From Verrucomicrobiia bacterium (GTDB taxonomy: Bacteria; Verrucomicrobiota; Verrucomicrobiia; Verrucomicrobiales; DEV007): a DNA stretch of 64,000 nt. The translations under genes were made by a program, and so were the position numbers. Shown here in pieces: positions 41,004 through 50,433 of this stretch (position 1 is its first letter; every line of letters begins with the position of its first letter). The notes beneath the pieces were generated by a model that did no database searches, was not told the origin of the DNA, and was given only the letters and a program-made list of their open reading frames with translations. The stretch covers positions 62,001-126,000 of the forward strand of contig JAUIAH010000002.1 of assembly GCA_030425385.1 (NCBI GenBank). Direction: 5' to 3'.

Positions 41004-41837
41004 TTATTCGCGAATGATCTTGACCACTTCGGGCCGGGATAAATAACGATCAACGTCGTGCGCATGGAATAACCCCGCTGGATCCGGAACGAGAATATCC
41101 TCAACATGACGCACATCCTTTGAATCGAAGAGCGCATCTAACTGTTTTGATAAGGCGACCACATCACTTGGCTGAGCGATATTGACCCACCGCTGGATCG
41201 CACCCGGCCATTGTCCCGGGTTTGGTTTAAGTTTATCGTAGATCAATTTTCGAATCCCTAGAGGAGATCCAAGAGTGATGAACAGTTCAACTCCCTTTGA
41301 GTCTTCGCACAGAGCCTCATACGCCACGACGCTCCCAAGCGAATGCGCCACTACCACTTTCGTGTCACCGAGAGAGGCATGAACTCTTTCCTTTGCCTTC
41401 TGGCGGAGATCCTCCTCGTTGAGATAGCGATGAACTTCCTTAATCCACCGAATCACCACAGTATCCGAGACCTTACCCATTCCTGGCACCTTGAGGAGGA
41501 GATTAAGGGCACGCTGCAGGTTCCGATCGACCTTGATCCAACGAGTCGTGGTTTCATCCGCCTGCAGGAGCAACGCAGCCTCCGCGCCTAAAGAAATCAG
41601 GAAATCCTCTTCCCACCCTGATGAGAGATCGTGCAGATCGTATGAGGAATCCAATGCCCGCACACCACGCAGCGAGTATAAATCGGCATAGTAGACGAGT
41701 TGAAAGTCGTCCTTTGGAGTCGACGGCAGGCCCACTCTTTCCTCGCCATACACCAGAGATTCCCACCAATGTCTCTGAAGATCTGCAGCATCTTTATCTT
41801 GCTGCCCAATGCCGTGAACGCCAACAATCCTAGCCAT
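41004..41837 (-). CDS. alpha/beta hydrolase, first gene of the DGR conflict operon
   Basis: 277-aa alpha/beta-hydrolase-like protein with an N-terminal IVGVHGIGQQ oxyanion-type block and nucleophile elbow A-H-S166-L-G (G-x-S-x-G with Ala at the first position). The candidate acid and base are in the C-terminal segment (PSDVVALSKQLD and HAHDVDRYL). Its substrate is not known; lipase, esterase or an effector role are all possible. No signal peptide is seen, so it acts in the cytoplasm. It lies 5 bp upstream of the caspase/VMAP gene and is the promoter-proximal gene of a roughly 9-kb operon. The operon promoter must be within the 113 bp between it and the divergent gene at 41951. Confidence 0.8.
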   Translation of the reverse strand: MARIVGVHGIGQQDKDAADLQRHWWESLVYGEERVGLPSTPKDDFQLVYYADLYSLRGVRALDSSYDLHDLSSGWEEDFLISLGAEAALLLQADETTTRWIKVDRNLQRALNLLLKVPGMGKVSDTVVIRWIKEVHRYLNEEDLRQKAKERVHASLGDTKVVVAHSLGSVVAYEALCEDSKGVELFITLGSPLGIRKLIYDKLKPNPGQWPGAIQRWVNIAQPSDVVALSKQLDALFDSKDVRHVEDILVPDPAGLFHAHDVDRYLSRPEVVKIIRE

Positions 41838-41950
41838 AGTTGACGAGAAAGTGGCAGGATGTGTGAGGCTTGTCCAGAAGGAAGCATCCCTCCAGAAATG
41901 CCGCCCATTTCCTCAGTGGCACTGTCGCGGAGGCGCGGTAGCGTTGCGCT

Positions 41951-44608
41951 ATGCGATTGCTCATCATCCTTTTCGTTGGTCTCTCACTCCCTGTGCTTCA
42001 TGCCGACTTTCACTGGATTGAGGGTGAATCGTCAGCCGATCATGAGATGCAGCGGCACGGTTGGTATGATAGTGTGCGCAAGACGGAGCTTTCGGGGAGC
42101 GATTGGCTCTCACACTTTGGCGGCAGTGACACGGCTCCTGTCGCGCGGTTCTCCTTGACGGTGACGACGGGTGGCGCGCATCACCTGTGGTTGCGCATGA
42201 ACACGGTGGCGGCCGCAGCCTCTGTCCGATTGAATGAGGATCCGTGGGAGGCGCTCTCCTTTGAGAAACAGGAACAGAACCTTAACATTGCTGCTGATGG
42301 GAAACCCGATCTGCGCTTTGTCGCCTGGGTGCCCGGACCGACACTGACACTTTCTCCTGGAGAACACACGTTGAGCATACGCTTTGATAGCAAGAATCAG
42401 TATCATGGTGGCCTCGACGTGGTGGTCTTGAGTGACCAACCCTTTCTCCCTCAAGGCAACCGCAAGCCAGGCGAGAAGACGGGCCTAGCAGATCCAGGCA
42501 CCTGGGCTTTCGAACCGGATCGCGATCGTTTCTCCGAAGATTCCTTGCTCGATCTCAGCCATCTCAATGAGGTGCCCGCGGGCAAGCACGGTCGCGTGCG
42601 GCGCACGACGGATGGGGCTGACTTCGCCGATGGTCGAGGAGAACGCCTCCGCTTCTGGGGTGTGAACACCGGTCTGCAGCGTAAGGATGACATGGGGCGC
42701 CTGCGCGAACACGCGCGATGGCTCGCCAAGCGTGGGGTCAACATGGTCCGCCACCATGGCCATCTCCCTCCCAAAGATGGACAGCCCCTGACAGACGTTC
42801 ATCAGCCGGACATCGACGCGGCCTGGCGCTTGGTCGCTGCCATGCGAGACCACGGGATCTACACGACGCTCTCGCCCTACTGGGCTTCCCACACCAAGAT
42901 GGATCCCGCCTGGGGTCTGGATGATTCCGGCAATGGCAATCTGACCGGCTTGCTCTTCTTTGATCCTAAGCTTCAGGCCGCCTACAAGGGCTGGCTACGC
43001 GCTTTGTTAGCGCCCGCCAATCCACATACAGGGGTGCCCTTGGCGAAGGATCCCGCGGTCGCCTTGATTCAGATTCAGAATGAGGACAGCCTGCTTTTCT
43101 GGACGGAAGGCAGTATCAAAGGCGCGCAACGTGCCAAACTCGCACGCCTCTTTGCTACTTGGCTAGTGAAGAAGTATGGCTCCCTCGACAAGGCAACCGC
43201 GCAGTGGGGTGGACCAGCAGGCCAAGAGGAAGACGACTTCTCCCAGGGGATCGTGATGCCGCACCAGATCTGGTCGCTGACCCAACCGGCGGAGGGAGCG
43301 TTGGCGGCGCGCTTGGCAGATCAGTTAGCCTTCTACACGACACTCATGCGCGACTGGAACACGGAGGTGGTCCGCTTTCTACGCGAAGACTTGGGCTACG
43401 ATGGGCTCGTCAATGCGGGCAACTGGCGCACGGCGGATGCAGCGAAACTGCTAGATGCCGAACGCTACGCCTATGCCGCCACCGATGTCATTGGCGTGAA
43501 CCGGTACTACACGGGCGGTTCTCACGAGAATCCCGACGACAAGCGCAAGCCAGGCTATCTTGTGAGTCAACACGATCGCTTCGAGATGGGCTCTTCTCTC
43601 TTGCAGCCCTGGGCCTTTCCTCTGGCATTGCGTCATGTTTCCGGGTATCCGATGATCATTTCTGAAAGCACTTGGGTCCCGCCCTTGCGCGAGCAGGCGG
43701 AAGGCCCTTTCCTCGTCGCTGCCTATAGCGCCCTCACAGGGATGGATTGCTTCTACTGGTTCGCCACGAGCGATATCGGTTTCGGTCCCCCCATGGGGAA
43801 ATGGCAACTGTCTACGCCTGCGCTCATCGGAATGTTTCCCGCTGCCGCACTGATGTTCCGTCGGGGTGACGTCGCCCAGGGCAGACGTGTCCTCAAGGAA
43901 AGGCGAGCGCTCGCGGATGTTTGGAATCGAAAAGCCCCGCTGTTGCCAGAGGAAGCAGGCTATGATCCTAACCGAGACGCCACGCCCCCCGCCACGAGTG
44001 CCGAAGCCGCGCGCTCTGGCAAGATCACGCCCCTGGCTTATCTCGTCGGACCCGTCGAGGTCGAGTTTGGGGAGGAAGCGCAGATGCCCTTGATCGGCGA
44101 ACTCGCGCGCTGGATGGATCCGGAAAAGCAGGTGGTGACGAGTAACACCGAAGAGCTTCGTTGGCATCTTGGTGAAGGATATGCCACCCTCAAGGCCCCG
44201 CGGGCGGCCGGCGCTTGTGGAAATCTGAATAAAGCAGGCGATCTCTCCCTGGGCGCGCTCCGCCTGGAGGCGAAGAACCATTACGCTAGCATTCTTGCGG
44301 TGTCTCTCGATGATCGGCCTCTCGCAGAGTCCCATAAAATCCTCGTGCAGATTGGCACCGTCGCCCGCCCACACGGGTGGCAGACGGAAGCCGAGGGCGG
44401 AGGCCAACGCATCGTTACGCTCGGAGGCTCACCCTGGAATTTGATCGAGGCTGATGGAACGCTCAGCCTGACAAACACGCATCTTTCCCGCGCCACGGTT
44501 CTGGACGCCAACGGCATGGTGGTGCGAGAAATCCCTTTGAAGCGGCAGGGAGATGTGATTTCCCTAACTTTACCACCAGACACCCTCTACCTCGTGCTGC
44601 GGTCGTAA
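41951..44608 (+). CDS. exported glycoside-hydrolase-like (beta/alpha)8 protein
   Basis: 885-aa secreted protein (signal peptide MRLLIILFVGLSLPVLHA). Residues about 20-165 look like a carbohydrate-binding beta-sandwich (HHLWLRMNT, LSPGEHTLSIRFDSK, GGLDVVVLSD). From about 215 the RFWGVNTG, MVRHHGH and IYTTLSPYW blocks form a TIM-barrel glycosidase core. IQIQNEDS carries the likely acid/base Glu of a clan-A enzyme, and PMIISESTW the likely nucleophile Glu. The C-terminus is beta-rich. Family within clan A and substrate cannot be set by eye. It is divergent from the conflict operon and appears monocistronic. Confidence 0.78.
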   Translation: MRLLIILFVGLSLPVLHADFHWIEGESSADHEMQRHGWYDSVRKTELSGSDWLSHFGGSDTAPVARFSLTVTTGGAHHLWLRMNTVAAAASVRLNEDPWEALSFEKQEQNLNIAADGKPDLRFVAWVPGPTLTLSPGEHTLSIRFDSKNQYHGGLDVVVLSDQPFLPQGNRKPGEKTGLADPGTWAFEPDRDRFSEDSLLDLSHLNEVPAGKHGRVRRTTDGADFADGRGERLRFWGVNTGLQRKDDMGRLREHARWLAKRGVNMVRHHGHLPPKDGQPLTDVHQPDIDAAWRLVAAMRDHGIYTTLSPYWASHTKMDPAWGLDDSGNGNLTGLLFFDPKLQAAYKGWLRALLAPANPHTGVPLAKDPAVALIQIQNEDSLLFWTEGSIKGAQRAKLARLFATWLVKKYGSLDKATAQWGGPAGQEEDDFSQGIVMPHQIWSLTQPAEGALAARLADQLAFYTTLMRDWNTEVVRFLREDLGYDGLVNAGNWRTADAAKLLDAERYAYAATDVIGVNRYYTGGSHENPDDKRKPGYLVSQHDRFEMGSSLLQPWAFPLALRHVSGYPMIISESTWVPPLREQAEGPFLVAAYSALTGMDCFYWFATSDIGFGPPMGKWQLSTPALIGMFPAAALMFRRGDVAQGRRVLKERRALADVWNRKAPLLPEEAGYDPNRDATPPATSAEAARSGKITPLAYLVGPVEVEFGEEAQMPLIGELARWMDPEKQVVTSNTEELRWHLGEGYATLKAPRAAGACGNLNKAGDLSLGALRLEAKNHYASILAVSLDDRPLAESHKILVQIGTVARPHGWQTEAEGGGQRIVTLGGSPWNLIEADGTLSLTNTHLSRATVLDANGMVVREIPLKRQGDVISLTLPPDTLYLVLRS

Positions 44609-44836
44609 CTCTCAGCAAATGCATCGTTCCCTTCGTCATGAAAGGAGACCTGTCGGAGTCACCTGGTAAGACAATCGTAAAGACCTGGGGACGACCCGTG
44701 GGGACCTGCCTCACAAAGAGACGAAGTCGGAGGGTTCGTGCCATTCATGTGCACCTTAGTCTCGCTCGGTGACCCGACAGTAAGGAATCCTACGCCCGGA
44801 CATATCGTTTGTCATGGAAAGATTGGCCGATTCCAA

Positions 44837-45970
44837 TCAATGCGACACCGTGAGGTCGCGCTCGGGCACGATATCCCAGCGCCGTCCAATGGCCTCCAAT
44901 TCTGGAGAAACCGCCCAGCGATCCGCCAAGGTCTCGCCTTCGTGAGCGGGATTGCCCCCTTTCAACGCCATGCAGCCCTTGTTGTTGCCGATCTCGGCAA
45001 TGGTCGCCATTTCCTCATCACTGAGACGCACCTCTGGCAAATGCGCCAACTCACTGATCTTGGTCTCCACGGTCTTGCTTTCCTCCCCTGGTTCCTGAAT
45101 CATGGTAGGCACGACGCTTTTGATAGGTGACTGACAGAGATTCCAAATGGAAGCCAATTGAATCATGGTGAGATCGTGCCGCTCAGCAATGGCACGCATG
45201 CGATCCAGTTTCTCCACGCCCGCTTCCACCCACCCCGCGGGGCGGAAGGTGCGGTGATCGCGTTCGGGAAAGGCATGCCCCGGTCTGACGTCGTCGTGAA
45301 ACAAGCCTCCGTAGTCCACCACACGCGTGAGGAGATCCACCCCATGTTTCTCAGCTGCGGGAAGGACCATCTGGCCAGGCCATGGCTCTAACGGATTGAG
45401 AATGATCATGGCCCAATCAATCATTTCTCCAAATCTCTCGAAGCATCCAATGACATCTAAAGTGAAGCCATTAGCTGGCCCAGGCGCCACGCCCAAGCGC
45501 TCCGTGAGCCCCTCGCGCTTCGCCGTTTGCAAGGCATCCCAGACCGCTGGGCTGCTGTAGCCGATCGAGTCGGGATTATGTAAGAGTACGAGATCGAAGG
45601 ACGCCTGCCCACAGCGCTCGAGCGATCGGCTGATTGCTGTTCTGACATAGTCCTCATATTTCTCCTCACCTCGCAGACGAGGATCCGTGAAGCGTGGAAA
45701 GCCTTTGCTGCCCTCGCGCTGCCCTTCGTAAATGTCATGGCCGACGGCGCCAACCAGGCAATAGCTCTCCCGCGGGAAATCAGATAGCGCTTTTCCCAAC
45801 ATGGAATCGGCTTCCCCCACTCCGTATGTATCCGCTGTGAGGAAGGTGCGGATTCCTTCGCGGTAAGCGTGCTGGATCGCGCCGATATAACGCTCTTCGT
45901 CTAGCGGAATGCCGAAGTGCATGTAGCGGCCGCCACTCCAGGTACCATAAGCTGTACGCGTCAGATTCAT
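44837..45970 (-). CDS. aldo/keto reductase family protein
   Basis: 377-aa NAD(P)H-dependent oxidoreductase of the aldo/keto reductase fold. Recognisable parts are GIRTFLTADTYGVGEADSMLGKAL with the catalytic Asp and Tyr region, DLVLLHNPD, the LTERLGVAPG and LNPLEP strands, and the C-terminal cofactor-binding region (SPIKSVVPTM, LSDEEMATIAEI). Length is slightly above the family norm of about 320-350. It stands alone, ending after a 228-bp region without recognisable features (44609-44836) and starting 44 bp before the end of typA's reading frame. Substrate unknown. Confidence 0.85.
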   Translation of the reverse strand: MNLTRTAYGTWSGGRYMHFGIPLDEERYIGAIQHAYREGIRTFLTADTYGVGEADSMLGKALSDFPRESYCLVGAVGHDIYEGQREGSKGFPRFTDPRLRGEEKYEDYVRTAISRSLERCGQASFDLVLLHNPDSIGYSSPAVWDALQTAKREGLTERLGVAPGPANGFTLDVIGCFERFGEMIDWAMIILNPLEPWPGQMVLPAAEKHGVDLLTRVVDYGGLFHDDVRPGHAFPERDHRTFRPAGWVEAGVEKLDRMRAIAERHDLTMIQLASIWNLCQSPIKSVVPTMIQEPGEESKTVETKISELAHLPEVRLSDEEMATIAEIGNNKGCMALKGGNPAHEGETLADRWAVSPELEAIGRRWDIVPERDLTVSH

Positions 45971-46012
45971 GGCCCCACTAGGGCATCCATCGGCGTGCCG
46001 GACAAGTCGAAC

Positions 46013-47839
46013 TTAGGCCGTCTTCTTGTCCCGCGCGAGCCGCTTGCGCGTGTGGGGACAGAGGATCTTCTTGCGAAGGCGGAGCGATTTCGGCGTCGCT
46101 TCCAAATACTCGTCATCCCCGAGATATTCAATGGAGCGCTCCAGGGAGAATCGCACCGCTGGCGAGAGTTGAATCCCTTTCCCATCACCAGACGACCGGT
46201 GATTCGTGAGGTGCTTCTCCTTTGTAGGATTGACCGGCAAGTCTTCGGAACGCGGATTCTCACCCACAATCTGACCACTATAAACCTGCTCCGCGGGGCC
46301 AACGAACAAGCGTCCACGATCTTCCAAAGCCGATAGAGAATACGCGGTGGCCACGCCCGTCTCCATGGAAACCAACGTCCCCGTGATCCGGGTAGCGATG
46401 TCTCCACAGAAAGGCGCGTATTCCTTGAACAGGTGCGACATGAGCCCCCGTCCGCTCGTGAGATTCACTAACTCTGTCTCAAATCCAATCAACCCGCGCG
46501 TGGGAATGGTCGCCTCAATCGTCGATCCATAGGCCGTGGCCTCCATGTTCTCCATGCGTGCCCGCCGCGCGGTGAGGGCTTTCATCACGCCACCCACCGA
46601 TTCCTCTGGCACTTCGAGATACACGGTCTCATAGGGCTCTAACAGCTTCCCATCGTCATCACGTCTCGTGATCACCGTCGGCCGGGATACCAGGACCTCA
46701 TACCCTTCGCGACGCATCTGTTCCACCAAGACCGCGATCTGCATGGATCCGCGCGCACTGACACGAAAGATGCCCGCACTGTCCGTATCCTCCACTTGGA
46801 CCGAAATATTGGTGCGCGTCTCGCGGATCAGGCGATCTCGGATCTGACGCGAGGTCACGTATTTCCCCTCTTTCCCTGCAAAGGGACCATCGTTGATGGC
46901 GAACTCCATCTGAATCGTGGCCGGATCAATGGCGACGAACGGGAGAGGCTCCGTGTCTTCGCTCCCACAAATCGTCGCGCCAATGTCAATCTCCTCAATG
47001 CCCGCAATGCCCACAATATTCCCAGCCACACCACCCGCAGACTGGCTCACATTCAGTCCCGAATACTCAAACACTTTCGTCACTTTGAACCGCTTTGGCG
47101 CGCCCTCCTCATTCAGGACAAAGATCTGATCCCCCTTCGCCACCTTCCCCTGTTGGATCCGCCCGATCGCGACGCGTCCGACATAGTCATCCCAATCAAT
47201 GTTAGACACAAGCATTTGGAAATCGCCTTCCACACTGACAGCTGGAGCCGGCACTTTCTCGACGATCGTCTCAATAAGAGGGGTCAAATTCTCTCTCGGA
47301 TCATCAATGTCGCGCATGGCATAGCCGTCCCTGGCAGAGGCATAAAGAAACGGTGCATTGAACTGCTCATCCGTTGCCTCCAACTCGAGGAAGAGCTCCA
47401 ACACCGACTCCCGACAGGAATCGACATCGGCATTCTCGCGATCGATCTTATTGATCACCACCACGGGATTCAGCCCCTGCTGAAGCGCCTTCTTGAGCAC
47501 GAAACGCGTCTGCGCCTGAGGGCCTTCATAAGCGTCCACGACGAGCAGGACCCCGTCGACCATCTTCATCACGCGCTCCACCTCCGCGCCGAAATCGGCG
47601 TGACCTGGCGTATCCACGATATTGATAATTTGGTCCCCCCAATGGATGGACGTGTTCTTCGCCTTGATCGTGATGCCTTTCTCGCGCTCCAAATCCATGG
47701 AATCCATCACCCGATCCTCCACGACTTGATTATCCCGGAACGTCCCCGCAGCTTTCAGCAGCTCGTCGACCAAAGTGGTCTTGCCATGATCAACGTGGGC
47801 GATGATGGCAACATTGCGAATATTCTTGGGATCAATCAT
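46013..47839 (-). CDS. typA: ribosome-binding GTPase TypA/BipA
   Basis: Translational GTPase of the BipA/TypA family, which binds the ribosome and supports 50S assembly and stress growth. Start chosen at MIDPKNIRNVAIIAHVDHGKTT (47839), giving 608 aa, the usual length; the 21 extra residues of the longer frame are unlike the family. GTPase motifs are AHVDHGKT, DTPGHADFG and NKID. The C-terminal part includes PTRGLIGFETELVNLTSGRGLMSHLF and the terminal GEDLPVNPTKEKHLTNHR-type block preceding the C-terminal domain. Divergent from purU, with about 100 bp between the starts. Confidence 0.96.
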   Translation of the reverse strand: MIDPKNIRNVAIIAHVDHGKTTLVDELLKAAGTFRDNQVVEDRVMDSMDLEREKGITIKAKNTSIHWGDQIINIVDTPGHADFGAEVERVMKMVDGVLLVVDAYEGPQAQTRFVLKKALQQGLNPVVVINKIDRENADVDSCRESVLELFLELEATDEQFNAPFLYASARDGYAMRDIDDPRENLTPLIETIVEKVPAPAVSVEGDFQMLVSNIDWDDYVGRVAIGRIQQGKVAKGDQIFVLNEEGAPKRFKVTKVFEYSGLNVSQSAGGVAGNIVGIAGIEEIDIGATICGSEDTEPLPFVAIDPATIQMEFAINDGPFAGKEGKYVTSRQIRDRLIRETRTNISVQVEDTDSAGIFRVSARGSMQIAVLVEQMRREGYEVLVSRPTVITRRDDDGKLLEPYETVYLEVPEESVGGVMKALTARRARMENMEATAYGSTIEATIPTRGLIGFETELVNLTSGRGLMSHLFKEYAPFCGDIATRITGTLVSMETGVATAYSLSALEDRGRLFVGPAEQVYSGQIVGENPRSEDLPVNPTKEKHLTNHRSSGDGKGIQLSPAVRFSLERSIEYLGDDEYLEATPKSLRLRKKILCPHTRKRLARDKKTA

Positions 47840-47940
47840 AGAGTTGGCGATGGCCCGTGACCCTAGGAGCGCCCGGCGGATACGCAACCGAATCTGCGCC
47901 ATTTCAGTTGCGTCCCTCCGATCCCGGAGGAACGGAGTTC

Positions 47941-48786
47941 ATGATCCTGAAACTCTCGTGTCCTGACCGGCCTGGACTCGTCGCCACCCTGGCAAATTTC
48001 ATCGCCGTCTCAGGCGGGAACATCCTCGAGATGTCGCAGTTCACGGATCCTATCGAGAAGTGGTTCTTCATCCGCATCCACATCGACTTAGAAGACACCG
48101 AGGAGAAGCGCCAAGCGCTCATCAGCACGTTCGAATCCCTCGGACAATCCATCAAGGCGGAATGGGAGTTTCGCGAATCCGGCGCCCGCACGCGCACGGC
48201 CATCCTCGTCACCAAAGCCGCCCATTGCCTACAGGATCTCCTCGCCCGCACCTACTCCGGAGATCTCCCCCTCGATATTCCCCTCATCCTGGGAAACCGT
48301 GAGGATCTCGCCCCCATCGCCGAGCGCTATGGCATCCCGTTCCGTCATATTCCCGTTCCCAAGGATGGCAAAGAAGCGGCCTTCGCCGACTATCAATCGG
48401 CCATCGATGACTCTGGCGCCGAGCTCATCGTCCTCGCCCGATTCATGCAAATCCTCCCCGCAGACTTCTGCGACGCCGTTCACGGCCGCGCCATCAATAT
48501 CCACCACTCCTTTCTACCCGCCTTCGTCGGCGCCAACCCATACCGCCAAGCCTACCGACGAGGTGTCAAGATCATCGGAGCCACCGCCCACTACGTCACC
48601 TCCGAACTCGACGCCGGCCCTATCATCGATCAAGAAGTCGAACGCGTGGAACACTTCCACACGCCCGAAGACCTCATGCGTCTAGGCCGTGATTGTGAAT
48701 GCCTCGCCCTCTCGCGAGCCGTCCGTTACCACGCCAACGACCGCGTCATCATCCGCGGAAACAAGACGATTGTCTTTCGAGACTAA
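47941..48786 (+). CDS. purU: formyltetrahydrofolate deformylase
   Basis: Hydrolyses 10-formyltetrahydrofolate to formate and tetrahydrofolate. Start at the ATG at 47941 (MILKLSCPDRPGLVATLA), which has a GGAGGAA ribosome-binding sequence just upstream and gives 281 aa, the normal length. The N-terminal ACT domain begins with SCPDRPGLV; the catalytic formyltransferase-fold domain has the NIHHSFLPAFVGANPYRQA block with the conserved Asn and His and the AHYVTSELDAGPIIDQE block with the catalytic Asp. Single gene, divergent from typA. Confidence 0.95.
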   Translation: MILKLSCPDRPGLVATLANFIAVSGGNILEMSQFTDPIEKWFFIRIHIDLEDTEEKRQALISTFESLGQSIKAEWEFRESGARTRTAILVTKAAHCLQDLLARTYSGDLPLDIPLILGNREDLAPIAERYGIPFRHIPVPKDGKEAAFADYQSAIDDSGAELIVLARFMQILPADFCDAVHGRAINIHHSFLPAFVGANPYRQAYRRGVKIIGATAHYVTSELDAGPIIDQEVERVEHFHTPEDLMRLGRDCECLALSRAVRYHANDRVIIRGNKTIVFRD

Positions 48787-49111
48787 CGTTATCTTATTCT
48801 GTCACTGCCCGCGTTTGTCCACCCGGAAGGGGCAGGCGCGCACGTTCATTGCCTAGCATTCCACTCGGCGAAACGATTCCATCCGCGTCTCCAACACTAT
48901 CACCAATCTGCATCCAATCAAAGTTGGATCTGATAGATACACCGCGCGCCCGGCAACGCAGGTTCTCCAGCAAAGGCCGTAGTCGTTGTCGAGGGAGGGC
49001 ATGGCAACTGTGCATGCTGACAATTCCCTGCTCTTATCAAGGTCGCCGCACCGCCGCCTGCCGGCCAAGTGAGACTTGCTCCGGACTCTGAAGGTCGATA
49101 GGCTCCAGCAA
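48787..49111. other. intergenic stretch of 325 bp without recognised features
   Basis: No convincing coding frame, RNA gene or terminator was found. A small inverted repeat ATCCAA/TTGGAT with a 6-nt loop is present near 48914-48931 but is too weak to interpret. The promoter of the downstream esterase should lie here. Confidence 0.5.
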
Positions 49112-50341
49112 ATGAACCTCAAGCGCACAGCGATCACTTGTTTCGGCCTTCTCACATTCACCTCATTTCTCATGGCCCAATCGGAATTCGTCCCTAACTA
49201 CGACGAGAACGAGGTCCCAGAATACACGCTTCCGGATCCTTTGGACGGCATTTCTGAAGCCTCTGCCTGGCCGACGAAACGGAAGGAGATCCTCACCTTG
49301 ATCGAACGCGAGATGTTCGGACGAGCGCCCGCGTTTGACGGAAAGACGATTGCCGCCGCTGCTGGTCCAGAGCCTTTCACGATCCTTGATGGCAAGGCCA
49401 CGGTCACTCAAGTCGTTCTCACCATCGCTGGACAAGACGTGGCGCTCCTCGTCTTTCTTCCCAGCAGTGCCACCCAACCCGTTCCGGCCTTTCTTGGCTA
49501 CAACTTTCATGGGAATCATACGGTGTTTGCTGACGATCGTATCTCACTGACCAAGAGTTGGGTGCGCAAGACCGAGAATCACCGCGCTTCAGAGGACGAT
49601 CGTGGCAGCTCTGCTAGCCGATGGAGCGTCGAGCGCATCATTGATGCCGGTTATGGACTGGTGACTCTTTATTACGGAGAGGTGGACCCCGATTTCCACG
49701 ATGAGTTCAAGAATGGCGTGCACGCCGCGTTCGCGCCACCCAAAGAGGATGCGTGGGGTAGCATTGCCGCTTGGGCGTGGGGTTTGAGTCGCGTGTTAGA
49801 CTACCTTGAGCAAGAGTCCATGGGCATTGATCCCCAGAAGGTGGGGGTGTTCGGTCATTCGCGTCTGGGCAAGACGTCTCTTTGGGCCGGAGCCACGGAT
49901 GAGCGCTTTGCTCTCGTGATATCCAACAACTCTGGCTGCGGCGGGGCCGCTCTGTCCAAGCGGGCGTTTGGCGAAACCGTGGGGCGCATCACGCGTGTGT
50001 TTCCGCATTGGTTCTGCGCACGCTTCAATCAATACCGCGAGAATGAGGTCAAGCTGCCCTTTGATCAACACATGCTCCTTGCGTTGATGGCTCCGCGCCC
50101 ACTTTACGTGGCCAGTGCCGTAGAAGATCGCTGGGCAGATCCGCGAGGCGAGTTCCTTTCCTGCGTGGGTGCGGATCCTGTCTATCGTTTGTTAGGCACT
50201 GAGGGCTTGCCGCAGCAGGAGATGCCTGGGGTCAATGCGCCTGTGATGGGTCGCATCGGCTATCACTTGCGCACCGGCAAGCATGATGTCACCGACTACG
50301 ATTGGGAGCAGTATATCACTTTTGCCAAGAAACATTTCTAA
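49112..50341 (+). CDS. exported CE15-like (glucuronoyl esterase) carbohydrate esterase
   Basis: Start at 49112 (MNLKRTAITCFGLLTFTSFLMAQ) gives a signal peptide; the longer frame adds 12 residues without one. Length 409 aa. The alpha/beta-hydrolase nucleophile lies in V-F-G-H-S-R-L-G-K, followed by the A-T-D-E-R-F and SNNSGCGGAAL blocks, and a C-terminal Arg/His-containing segment (YHLRTGKHDVTDYDW) that holds the catalytic His. This set is typical of CE15 glucuronoyl esterases, which cut ester bonds between glucuronic acid on xylan and lignin; bacterial CE15 enzymes have been studied from the verrucomicrobium Opitutus. Cephalosporin/acetylxylan esterase relatives are the alternative. Confidence 0.85.
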   Translation: MNLKRTAITCFGLLTFTSFLMAQSEFVPNYDENEVPEYTLPDPLDGISEASAWPTKRKEILTLIEREMFGRAPAFDGKTIAAAAGPEPFTILDGKATVTQVVLTIAGQDVALLVFLPSSATQPVPAFLGYNFHGNHTVFADDRISLTKSWVRKTENHRASEDDRGSSASRWSVERIIDAGYGLVTLYYGEVDPDFHDEFKNGVHAAFAPPKEDAWGSIAAWAWGLSRVLDYLEQESMGIDPQKVGVFGHSRLGKTSLWAGATDERFALVISNNSGCGGAALSKRAFGETVGRITRVFPHWFCARFNQYRENEVKLPFDQHMLLALMAPRPLYVASAVEDRWADPRGEFLSCVGADPVYRLLGTEGLPQQEMPGVNAPVMGRIGYHLRTGKHDVTDYDWEQYITFAKKHF

Positions 50342-50433
50342 GCTTCGGTTGCGCTCGACAAGGTAATGCCCACAGACCATCGTTTCATGCGAAATTCCTT
50401 TGCGCAACGTTAGCAACGGGAGAGAGTGCCTTT

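Noticed and set aside
44609-44836. Possible small gene or RNA between the glycosidase and aldo/keto reductase genes
   Set aside because: 228 bp without a convincing frame, hairpin or promoter; the only ORFs are extensions overlapping neighbours.
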